A stretch of 64,000 nt of DNA from Jacaranda mimosifolia (Eukaryota > Streptophyta > Magnoliopsida > Lamiales > Bignoniaceae). Of this stretch, positions 1-10,490 are shown in pieces. A model generated the notes under the pieces. That model had not been told where the DNA came from and searched no databases. It was given only the letters and a program-made list of their open reading frames with translations. The stretch spans positions 34,452,690 through 34,516,689 of the forward strand of contig CM032118.1 of NCBI GenBank assembly GCA_018894105.1, given 5' to 3'. Within the stretch, counting starts at the first letter, position 1. Every line of letters starts with the position of its first letter. A program made the translations under genes and the position numbers.

Positions 1-300
1 TTCATTGCATTTTCCACTTTAAAATCCAAGATCCAAACATAGGGTTAAGAAAGAAGGGGACAACCACAGTAACTCTGTCTTACTAGTAAAAATTCCCAGG
101 ACACATCCACAAGATCATTGTGTCCCAAAAGCACAACAGCATCAAATTTACTCCTCAATGATATTAAATGATTGAAGCGAATAGGACTTGAATTCATCTT
201 CAACTAAAAGGAGTCGCCCACAGTTTAGCATGGAAGGATGTATTACAGTAAGGCATACAAGGTATGATTAACATAAAGAATGAAGCTAAGTGGAAAATAC

Positions 301-3300
301 CTCCTGCAGATCTGCCTGATCACGGGGAAGAGAAAGGGACCTCAAAGTAAGGACATATTCTTTAAGCGAAGCAGGCCAATGATCCTGGCATCATGAGAAC
401 TAAGAGTTATTTTCAAATGACAATGTCCAGGTCCATGTGAAGATTAAAATGCAAGCACCATTATGTTTCAATGCGTTCATCTACCTCCAAGTGAGTCAGT
501 TCAGCAAATTCATTATAAAATAAACAGAACAGTTAAAGCAGAAACATTATTTAATTTGGCTCCAGGCGTAGTCATCAATGATACAGTCATAGAACATAAA
601 GCCAACAACTAACCAGAGACCAGACTTACAAAACAAACAACACCAGCTAATCTTTACCCATTAGAGGATTTCCTAGACAAGGTTTTCTAGGATAGAGCAT
701 TAGGCTTCTCCAGCAACCAGGTTAAACAGAATGCCAATTCTTATTGCATCCAAATCAGGTAGACATTACATTTGCTAAAATTATTAATTTTGGCCTGTAA
801 TGTAAGTTAATGTTTTCAAATGTGAACAGAAACTTATTGATTGAACAATCAATATCCTAAAGGCCATCAAGTAGCCTTCACTTCCTCCTATTACATCCCC
901 TTTAGAGGGAGATAACGCATATGTTGGTTTCTCAAGAAAACGAAATACCCATTGTCCTGTTTTGCGGATTTTTAAGCAGATAAGTATCATTTCTACCTGT
1001 ATTAAACCCACATTGGTGGCCAACTCCAGGCATTCAATCATAGAATATACTGATCTGTACAACCCTACCCCAGTCCCAACCACATTTTCCCAATGCTAGC
1101 CTTCAGGGCCCTAATGGAAGGTGCAAATACTAAATAGTTTTAATTATTTCAAACCCTTGAACTTGGAAAATACAACATGCTAGAAGTTCGAACATGAAGA
1201 AATGTACAGTTTAATCTCCTGTATAGAGAAAAGCCCCCCAACACAAACTGGCTGCGTGGAACTCAGCAATAATTTGTTATAGATATAGTCCAATTTTAAA
1301 TAATCTACTTCAAGTAAACAAGATTCAATGAAAAGCAGGTCTCAGAAATCTTAGTTTGTCTGAGTTGGATGAACCAATTAAATTGTGAAAATAATGTTAA
1401 ACTAATTTGTCAGGCTTCTCAATAAGAAAATAAATTTCATCAGCAACTTCTTAAGAAAATTCCTGGTTTAACAACCAAAGAATTTAACAAGGACCACAGG
1501 AAGTTTTGTTAGTTCCAGCTATTGGTGGAAGAACTAAAGCCAGATTAAGGCCAGAGCCGTAGCACACAGGGGGATTTCTTCCACAAAGAAGTTCAAAACT
1601 AGGATCAAATAGTTCTGACTAAATGCAGAACAAGAATTTACCTAACACTTCATATTAGGGGTATTCATTCAATAAATTTGTATCAAACCGAAATATTAGC
1701 ATACCATCTGTTCTAACTGAACAACAAAACAAACCAATCAATTCAGTATGGAGTTTTTTTTTTTTTTTCTGGTTTGGTGAATTGGCAAACTGAAAAGGGA
1801 AAAAGAAATTTTTTTAGTATTAAAACAATTAAAATTATATGATAAAAAATAAACATTAAATCAAAATTTAAAAAAAAAAAAGAATATTATAGAGAATATT
1901 TAAAACACTAAAGAACATATTTAATATATTAAAAACATCAAAATGAAATGAATTAGCAGTATTAGAAAATACATTTAAAGGCTTTAACCAGTGTGAAAAT
2001 TAAAATTGAAAAAAAAAAAAAAGAAGAAAGAAATAATTGTGTGAAAAATTACAAAAATAATTTTATAATGCCTAATTTTAAGATACATAACAATAATAAT
2101 TCAGTTTTTTATTATGATCCAGTCAACTGAGGTCCAACTGTCCAACCGAATCCAAACACCGAGATGTTAAAAAAACTATAACATGCATTTATTTAAAGAC
2201 TCTAAAAGGTGTGAAAAGTTAAAAGTTTAAAAGGAAAAAAGCATCAAAGCATGTATAAAAGTAATTGTATAAGAAGTAATTTTAAGTTATATAAAAGATA
2301 TTTGGTACTTTGGTATGCTTCAATAGACCGAGATCTAAAATGAACCAAACCACACCAGAAATGTTGGAAAAACTAAAACCGAATATTGAACCGAATAGAG
2401 CATGTCACAGTTTGTGATAGAGAACACTGTTTGCGGACATAAAAAGGGGTTACAGTGCTGTCTCACTAATACTTCTTTCATTTTCCTTTTTACTTTCCTT
2501 TATAACCAACAAAGCAAAGCCATGTCCTCCTCGTCTTTCTTCTGATCCCTACCTAATTTTCCAACCTGCATGAAACAGATATAGGCAACGACAATCCTCT
2601 GAGTTTGGTTTGCTCTACTTATCTGATTGCTCTCACACCGGGTCCAAAATAAGTACCACAATGTTACAAAAACTATAGAAGTAGACAGAACCAGATAAAG
2701 CACGTCGCAATTTGTTATGGAGAACATCGTTTGCCAACCTACCACATGGAATACAGCACTTCCTCATCAATACTTCTTTGATTTACCCTTTTACTTCCAA
2801 CATAGCACAAACATGTTCTCCTTGTTTTCTTTAAGATCCCTACCAAGCTCTGGGGCATATATGGAATGGATACAGGGAAGGATAATTCTTTGAGTTTGCT
2901 CACTGTTTGCAGATTGTTTTTTTATTCTGTGACACCCGACATGTATAATGTATTAGTTTACAAGGTCCTGTTTCTTATCGCAACATACATAATCAGTGAT
3001 CATCTTTTTCCAAATATACCAAGTCATTAAGCTACTGAGTTTACTTAAAACATGAATGAAGTAAAAAAAAACTATAATAGAATGAAAAAATAAAAAATCA
3101 ACAAATTAGTGCAACACAGTACATTGCTTCAAACTTTGCAATACAATAATTGCCTCAATTCAGGTAGGATGACAAAGTTGTTATCATGATAATCGTACTG
3201 TAGATTTTAGATATACTAAATATAAAGTCCTTAACTAGTTCCATAATAAAGCCGTTAAGCACCGCTACCAGCCTAAGTCTGAGGAGTTCACTATAACTTG

Positions 3301-3709
3301 GATGAAACTAGAATAGCTGCAAGCAATTACAAATAACAGCATCAGTTTTAATTGGAAAAAGGAAATCAAGAGAACGAAAAAGAACCTCAACCACGCCAGA
3401 CGGAATCTGCAGAAGGTTCTCCACAGGCTCTTTCCGCAGACAATCGATCCAATCTCTGTCAACGGCTTCCCAAAGTCTATCCTGTCACAGTCCATCAAAT
3501 ATTCGCACCCGTCATTACACATTTTAAGCAAAGTGAGCGATAATTTTTTATGTTCAGTATGTAAGAGGAATTGCCTTGAAGAAATTGACGACGTGGGCTT
3601 CTAAAAAGAATCTGTATGGCTTGAGGAAATTTACGATAGCATGGATCCACTCTAGGGTTTCACTCGCTGTCTTGCACGAGTACTTGCGCGCTCCGCCGCC
3701 ATCAGCCAT
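301..3709 (-). CDS. METTL25/RRNAD1-like methyltransferase, N-terminal three coding exons (gene continues past left edge)
   Basis: Spliced gene on the minus strand. Exon 1 3709-3575 (45 codons, begins MADGGGARKYS), exon 2 3481-3386 (32 codons), exon 3 384-301 (28 codons); all joins are phase 0. The 105 residues read through WIHAIVNFLKPYRFF, VVNFFKDRLWEAVD, PVENLLQIPSGVVE, DHWPASLKEYVLTL and PRDQADLQE, which I recognise as the N-terminal region of plant METTL25-like (RRNAD1-type) proteins. In that family an S-adenosylmethionine methyltransferase fold follows; it would lie left of this window, so catalytic residues cannot be checked. Intron 1 (3574-3482, 93 bp) has a GC donor and AG acceptor; intron 2 (3385-385, about 3.0 kb) is GT-AG and repeat-filled. 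The ATG at 3709 is the first in frame in a GC-rich stretch. The family assignment is from recalled similarity; the exon structure is directly visible. Confidence 0.8.
2350..2945. repeat. Diverged tandem duplication inside intron 2
   Basis: Two imperfect copies with a period of about 300 bp (about 2350-2650 and 2650-2945). Both contain in the same order a CACAGTTTGTGATAGAGAACA / CGCAATTTGTTATGGAGAACA type block, a TACTTCTTT block, a CATGTCCTCC / CATGTTCTCC block, GATCCCTACC, and TTTGAGTTTG. It lies wholly inside intron 2 of the METTL25-like gene. The rest of this intron is AT-rich with no coding exon that I can recognise. Confidence 0.6.
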
Positions 3710-4005
3710 GCCGGAGAGCCTTTACCCACCGGCAGCCTATGCGCTCGCGATTTATTAAAAGCTGAAATCTATATTCCCCGCCGTTGAGGCCCCTCGCGAC
3801 TTAAAGAAATCGCATCGCCCCAAAAACGCATTGGCGCTTTCAGTCGGCATATTGATTTATTTTTCTCCCCCTTCTTGGGCTTTTCCTTTGGATCAAATTA
3901 ACCCTAAGCCTAGTAGAGAAATCCGGCTCCATAGCTGTCAGTCATTTTTAATATCTTTTCCGTATTGGGCCACTCTTTTGGACCCAACTTCACCGTTGGC
4001 CCAAT
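3710..4005 (-). promoter_or_regulatory. Upstream region of the METTL25-like gene with site II elements
   Basis: Three TGGGCY (site II) motifs lie upstream of the ATG: TGGGCT at 3876-3881, TGGGCC at 3966-3971, and GGCCCA (same motif, other strand) at 3998-4003. Site II elements are known in plants to drive genes for ribosome biogenesis, organelle proteins and cell proliferation. A clear TATA box is not visible. The functional role is inferred from motif and position only. Confidence 0.45.
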
Positions 4006-4550
4006 AGAAATCCATGGCATGTGACGGCCACTATATTTTTGCCGTTGCCGGGAAGCAAGGTATCGGCCATCAAAATCCACATAGAGAACAGTTGGGTTAC
4101 AACCAGCCGAGCCGGCGACTCTCACGAGTCACGTGCGGGCAAGGCGGCGTAATGGTCACGGAGCCAGCAGCCAGCCAGTGACTCTGCCACATGTCGAAGA
4201 TCCAGCTGTTGCAATAAAGGACCGATGATTCAGCAACAGTAAATTACATTATCCAAAAAGCTGTGCTCGGTCAGATGCAGAACTGTGGATCAAAGACGTT
4301 TGAGATCTTAAATTCACCCCAACCGTTGGATTGCAGTTTTACAAGAACGTATAACAGATGAATGGATTATGGCTGGGCGGCAAGATTATGATCAAAAAGT
4401 AAAAATTTAAATTAACCTTATAATTTCAGAAAAGAAAGTAAAGATCATGTACATGTATGGTACCATAACTCAAATTTATTGACCTCGGTAATTTCAGATT
4501 TGTGATTAGGATCTTTATTTTTATCCTTAGATTAATTTAATTTTCCATAT

Positions 4551-4945
4551 TGTCCAGTTAACCTGACTCATAATTTATGAGATCATATTAATTACTGCAC
4601 TCATTTTAGAAGATTTAAATTTCGCCACGATGTCCAAAACTCGCTTATTAAATGAAACTTGTAGACACTTTTTATCCTAAGTGTTGTCCAATTAACATGA
4701 CTCATAATATATGAGATCATATTAATTACTGCACTCATTTTAGAAGGTTTAAATTTTGCCACGATGTCCAAAACTCACTTATTAAATGAAACTTATAGAC
4801 ACTTTTTATCATAAGTATTGTCCAATTAACCTGACTCATAATTTATGAGATCATATTAATTACTGCACTCATTTTAGAAGGTTACCACGATGTTCAAAAC
4901 TCACTTATTAAATGAAACTTATAGACACTTTTTATCCGAAGTATT
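4551..4945. repeat. Three-copy tandem repeat, period 134 bp
   Basis: Copies start at 4551, 4685 and 4819, each beginning TGTCCARTTAAC and running through ACTCATAATTTATGAGATC, GCACTCATTTTAGAAG and ATGAAACTT(A/G)TAGACAC. Copies one and two are nearly identical; copy three lacks a short internal block after GAAGGTT. Short reading frames here (for example 4890-5117) are by-products of the repeat. It sits in the intergenic stretch 4010-5445, which otherwise holds no gene that I recognise. Confidence 0.9.
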
Positions 4946-5259
4946 TGAATTTTTTTTTAATTTTCTTTCAACATTTATACATTTTTTGGTGGTAAATTCT
5001 CATTCAAACGAACAGTTTGATTTGAATCCTGTAGAAATAATTGCAGAATTAATTATATTCTCTTTATTAAAAACAAAAAATGAAAATGGAAAAATGAAAA
5101 ACCAGCCTTGCCTTTGAATCACATGATGTACATGGGGTAGAGCGTTAAAGGCGTCGGTGTGAAGAAGTACAGATTAGAGGCAGAAATGGACAAAAAAGGC
5201 CGCTTGCCTGGTCCCTCTGCTGATTTTCATAGTAATAAATATATTTTGGAAATGAAATT

Positions 5260-5288
5260 AGAGAGAGAGAGAGAGAGAGGGAGAGAGG
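5260..5288. repeat. (GA)n microsatellite
   Basis: An uninterrupted GA run with one GG interruption, in non-coding DNA. Confidence 0.9.
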
Positions 5289-5445
5289 ACTTATTTTTGT
5301 TTACATCCTAAAGATATTTTTTTTTTTTTCATTTTTTATTTTCCAAATCTTTAAATTATATTTATCTTATTCACTTTCCAACAAAAATACAATCTCTTTT
5401 TATTTTCAGTTAAAGTCATAAATGAAAATTTTCCATTTTTTTTAA

Positions 5446-5811
5446 GAGGGTGTTTGGGTGAACTTATAAGCTTTTCAAAACATCTTATAAGATGTTTGGG
5501 AGCTTATAAGATGGAAAAAAATATTTGGTAATTTTTTTAAAAAAAGAACTTATAAGCTCTTAAAATAAGATGTTATGAGCTTATAAATTCTTTTTAAAAA
5601 AGTAAGGAGTGCCTAACTTATTTTGAAGATCTTAACATGCTAATTTTATTTTAATTATATTAATTACAAAAGTATTATTACTAACGTCTTATAAACTTCA
5701 AGATATTATTTTATCCAAGCATTTTAAAAACTTATTTCAAAAAAATATCTAACATCTTATAAGATATAAGAGTTTATAAGCCCTTTTAAATAAGATTAAG
5801 CAAACACCCTG
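5446..5811. mobile_element. MITE, Harbinger/Tourist-like, TAA target duplication
   Basis: A 366-bp non-coding element. The left end is GAGGGTGTTTG and the right end is CAAACACCCTG, so the termini are inverted repeats with one mismatch at the outermost base. TAA lies directly outside both ends (5443-5445 and 5812-5814), as expected for PIF/Harbinger-type insertion. The interior is AT-rich and rich in inverted CTTATAAG blocks and could fold into a long hairpin. No transposase is encoded. The superfamily is inferred from the 3-bp duplication and the terminal sequence. Confidence 0.75.
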
Positions 5812-5814
5812 TAA

Positions 5815-7360
5815 ATTTCATTTGCAGACATTTGAACTCTATCTTGTTAAAATAGAAATTACATTACCAATGTTTGATCTCACATCCAATAATTTAAAAT
5901 AATAATAACTCATTAGTAAATTTTAAATAATATTTTCTCTTTCTATTAACGTAATATTGATGTGAATCCATTTAATTAATTATTCCCCAACTTGTTTTGA
6001 CTATCCTGATATAAAAAAAATTAATAATGAAACCCTAAAATTATAATTCTTACATTAAAATCCTATTATCACATAAAAATTATTCTTATGGAATTATCAA
6101 CTCAGGTACATTCCTAAGATCTCATCATAAAAAACATAATACTGAACCATTTTCATTTTCAATCATATAAAATCATTTATACAATTAATTCAACCATATT
6201 GTTATTCTTAAAGATATATTTTCAGTATTAATACTGGAAATATGAAAATAATTCTAAATATACAAACTATAGAATTTCTAGAAGAGTGGTGTAGTTGTCA
6301 TAAATGATCTTATTCCCTTTATAAGTATCATAGGTCTGGTAGAGTAGAACATAAAAGAGATTGTTAGAGTGGAGCTGACAACAAATTAAATAATAATATT
6401 TCGTCTTATAATATTAGAAATACTATTTTTAATTCCTTGTTTTTCAGAATTTCTATCATTACTAATTCAATCACGTTAGCATTTCCATACAAAATGAAAG
6501 GAGAAAAAAAAAAGATCAATTGAAATCAATGAAAATAGAAAATGGCAATGAAAACACAATCAATCTGAACCTGACATATTATCACAAAAGTATTTTTAGA
6601 AAATGCATTTAGGGATTAAGGTTCTATAAAAACTTGTCCAAAAGCCAATTTTCGACATGTTTAGGTGAAAGTAATTTCAGGAACGGAAGTACGGCAAAAT
6701 CATGGCAAAAGTGTTACTATCGTATCATAAAGTTAATCAAGTACTACATCCAGAGCAATTTTAGAGGGTATAGTTTTGTTTTAGTTTTGTTTTTTTAAAT
6801 TTTTTCCTTACTTTTGCAGAGGAATTTACCATAAAAAATATGATATGCTTTAAATTGATGAAGTGCAATTTGCCGCATTCATTCATGAATCTGTCTTGTT
6901 TTATTTCCCAATTTTTGAGTGTTTGCCGGGAATTATTAGAGGACGAAATATCATATTTGGAATAAAAAAAATCACTTGATTTATCAGTACAAAAAGCTTC
7001 AAATCAATATTTACTATCGTACCAATCTTTAGATTTACACCATATCATTTATCGAACACGTACCTAAATAAATTATTAATTGATAAATATATAAAATACA
7101 TAAATATTTCTTATTTAAGATCATCTTGAGACCGTTATGGTCAATTTATTTTGAGACTTCAGTTGATCAAATAGTTTGCAGTCGACTATATTGGTGAAAG
7201 TAGGGAAAACTAAACTTGAAATAGAGTGAAAATTAGCATCACTAAAAGATATTCTATGGATAATTCTTAAGTGCCTAATTAATATAAGTAAAGAGATAGA
7301 ATACAAATAGGAAAACAGAAAAATAGGATAACAACAATAAATATACCTTAATGTTAACCC
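5815..7360. other. AT-rich intergenic DNA, no gene seen
   Basis: Both strands are rich in short A/T runs and stops. The only longer frame (7121-7384, minus) overlaps the start of the neighbouring MITE and has low-complexity content, so I do not call it a gene. Confidence 0.6.
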
Positions 7361-7365
7361 CTTAA

Positions 7366-7808
7366 GGCTTGTTTGCTCAGGCATATAGAATTAGGCAAGA
7401 TTCATATACTAATGATACATAAGCTAGAAATGATATACAATACCATGTAATCTATTGTTTACTTTAATTTTAGAAATTGGTGATATCCCATACTTGACAC
7501 TATATAATATTTGGTTGGCAAGATTGCTCAATATCTTATCCTAACTTCTAATAAGGTAAATTTCCAAAAAGATGTTTAGGGTTTTCATATAAGGGGTAAG
7601 AATAACCTTTTTATTCCTTATCATATCATATTTAAAAGGATGAAAAATGGATCAGGCCATCTTGGCCTAATCTATAAACTAGCTTGGCCCACGATACCCT
7701 GTCGGGCCGCAAATGTATTATGGGCCATAAAAATGTGAAGCAAACAAAAGATAAGGCTTGAAAATATATATATATATATCATGACTTATCATGTGAAGCA
7801 AACAAGCC
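7366..7808. mobile_element. MITE with 12-bp perfect terminal inverted repeats
   Basis: The left end GGCTTGTTTGCT and right end AGCAAACAAGCC are exact inverted repeats. CTTAA lies directly outside both ends (7361-7365 and 7809-7813), giving an apparent target duplication whose core TTA/TAA fits a Harbinger-type element. The 443-bp element has no coding capacity. It contains an (AT)n run near 7765. Confidence 0.75.
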
Positions 7809-7813
7809 CTTAA

Positions 7814-10235
7814 AATGTTTGATGCTGCTAGCGCGATGACCCTTGCATGCCAGTAAAGCAATAGCACCAACTGTTGTAATTGGCATCGAACTAGCTTGGT
7901 TTTGAGGCTGATTATATGCTTAAGAGATGATTTGAATTATGGATTGGTGTCAATTTGATTGGAATTCATAGGTGTTGTGAAGTAGTAAAGAAGGATACAA
8001 AAAGGCATAAGGTTACTGTTATGGAGAATATTCCATATTGACTATAAGACAAAGTGTAGGGGATAGTGGGAATATAATAGGCTTTTATGCCTAATATTAC
8101 ACCACTTGTCCCACAGTGGGAGTATAAAAAGCTTTTATACCAATTATCCCCACATTGAAAGTTTTTCCAATGATGGAAGACCTTATATGTAGTTCAATTA
8201 TTGAAGCTATTCTGAAGTGCAGCATAAAACTTCTGGACCATCTTATCTTAAAAGGAAGTTTCTCAGTACCCTATGTATCAGTAAGATAGGCGATAATTTC
8301 TCAAGGCAAACCTGTAATTGATCACTCAATGGGATAACCGAATAAGTAGTTCTATTATGATATGGAATTGAGAGCTAAGTTTTCTGTTTAAATACTAATT
8401 CAATTATGTTGTCATATTCCAGATTTGTTAAATGCTTTTAGTTTATGCTGAAATTGAACTAAATTGCTTTGCTGTTACCCATATTGCATGCTGAATTTGA
8501 ATATATGTGCTATTATTTTTTATTAAATACTGTCCTATGATTATAAAATTATTATTTATAATCTGCACATTTCCAACACCAACATGGTGCGGCACAGTGG
8601 GGGCACGATGGAACTAAATGTTGTTGGGTTGCGGTTTGCTACCAAGCTGCACGCATGACGGGTTGGGCGTTGGGTGAGCAGACGGGGGTGATGACTAGCG
8701 TTGTCCACAAGGCATCGAGACAGTGTGCTAACTTGCATAAGACAGATGGAAATTAAGGCACGCTGGCTGGGAACGGCTGACGGCAGGCATTGGGTGTGCA
8801 TGAAATGGCAACCCGAGCTCATGACACATCGGCTTGGTGGGTGACTGGATGCCTCGATGTCCTGCCAGATTAACTGATGTGTGGCAGCCGATCTAGCATG
8901 CGCTATATGTGAAAGGAAGTTGCGACTTACTAGATGCGATGTTGTATGCCCAGTAAAGAAACTTGATTAGTTCTTGTCCTAGGCAGGTAGGGATATCAAC
9001 TACAACTATTTTGTATGGACATTAAAATTAGCCCAGACCTCAGAAAATGCATATGTGTGAAGGCTATGACAGAGATTCTTGCAATATTATTGTGGCAATA
9101 TATTCAAGGTTGGACTTTTTCCTGACTATGTGCAACATCCTTAAGTACGTTGTGTGCATTTCTTGTGGGGTGTGCGTGACTTGTTTTTGTTGTGCTCAAA
9201 CAATAATCGAAAGAAATTTTGTGTCAGAGTTAGGTTTATTAATTGGTGCACAAGTAGATTGCACGATGGGCTAACTTTGATGTATGATTCTTAGTCGAAA
9301 AATACCCTTATGAAACTTGGCATCATGGAATCGAGAATATTCATAGGGTATTGCTAAAATGGACCTTATAAATCATCCTATATGGAGGGCTAAGATGTTA
9401 CAATGTGTTCTTATTGAGCGATAGGTGTTACAAGTCATGTCTGATATCAAATCAAGTTGAATCCAATTTATATGGAAAAAAATACAAATTCTCGAAGTGT
9501 TTGGATATCTTTAACTTTTTAGAAATTTATGAAAATTTTAGACTCAATTCCCCATTAATTTTTTTTTTTTTTTATTTATACATAGGCACGTTGAAAATCC
9601 ATTAAGTTCGAACTCCGAAATTATCTATAAATTTTATTTTATAATATTTATATACCTTTTATCAAATGGCCATAATCCACTTAAATATATATATATATAT
9701 ATATATCTAAACTCAAGAAACGGAATTTTCCTTCTTCCAAATTCCTCTTTCTAGTTATAATAATAATTTAACCACACCTCTCTCTCTCTCTCTGCGTGTA
9801 TGTATATGTATAGAGATAGTTTAGGTTTAGCAGGGCAGCAGGAGGAGGGCCCGTTTGGCATACTGCCAAACCACTTACTGCAGCTTTAATCCTTTTCAAA
9901 TGAATATTGATTGGATTCTGCCGTAGGAAAAAAAAAAGGGGGGGGGAAAACATAAAAATTCCAAACATTATCCCATGCAGTTTCGTTGTTTGTTTGATGC
10001 AATAAATACAATGGTTGTTGATATGCCCTGTCAATGTTTTGGGTTTCATACTCCAATGCATGCACCAATTCCCCAAATGCATTTACTATTGTTTTCTTCT
10101 TCTATTTTTTTGGTGTTATTGGAATTCAAATATTTGTCCTCTTCAAAAAGTGCGGGTGGAACTATTTTAAAATTTTGTTAGCCTTTTCAATGCATTTTCT
10201 TTAAGAGAAGCAATGGTTGCAAAATACTAGTTTAA
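7814..10235. other. Intergenic DNA with simple repeats; no gene recognised
   Basis: A relatively GC-rich patch at about 8560-8990 stands out from its AT-rich surroundings and may be old transposon debris, but no domain is readable on either strand. Other contents are an (AT)n run at about 9688-9706, a (CT)n run at 9780-9794 and a poly-A/poly-G tract at about 9928-9948. GGGCCCGTTTGGCA at 9847 resembles a Tourist-type end, but no partner end was found. Confidence 0.5.
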
Positions 10236-10251
10236 ATATTTATATACAATA

Positions 10252-10474
10252 GCCCAATAGCTTGTAGCCTAAGTGGCATCCGTCTTTCATATTAAGTAGG
10301 AGATCTTGTGTTCAATTCGTAATTGATGTGTTGTGCACTTTATATGTTTTGTGTGTGGTTTATTATATAATTATTTGATTTGAGAATATAAATTTATTTG
10401 ATTTAAAAATATAAATATATTACTTTATTGGAAGAATAATATTTTACCAATTGTAATACTCTCTCAAAAAATAT
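10252..10474 (+). mobile_element. tRNA-type SINE with 16-bp target site duplications
   Basis: A 223-bp element flanked by a perfect direct repeat, ATATTTATATACAATA, at 10236-10251 and 10475-10490. Near its 5' end is a pol III A box (TAGCCTAAGTGG, 10265-10276), and 33 bp further a B box (GTTCAATTC, 10310-10318), the spacing of a tRNA-derived internal promoter. It ends CTCTCTCAAAAAAT, a short A-rich tail. Box order sets the plus orientation. The long duplication is the mark of LINE-driven insertion. The family name is not known to me. Confidence 0.85.
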
Positions 10475-10490
10475 ATATTTATATACAATA

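Noticed and set aside
8556..8822. 88-residue minus-strand frame in a GC-richer patch
   Set aside because: No recognisable domain, no promoter or splice context; probably old repeat DNA.
9847..9860. Tourist-like end GGGCCCGTTTGGCA
   Set aside because: No partner end or target duplication found within about 1 kb on either side.
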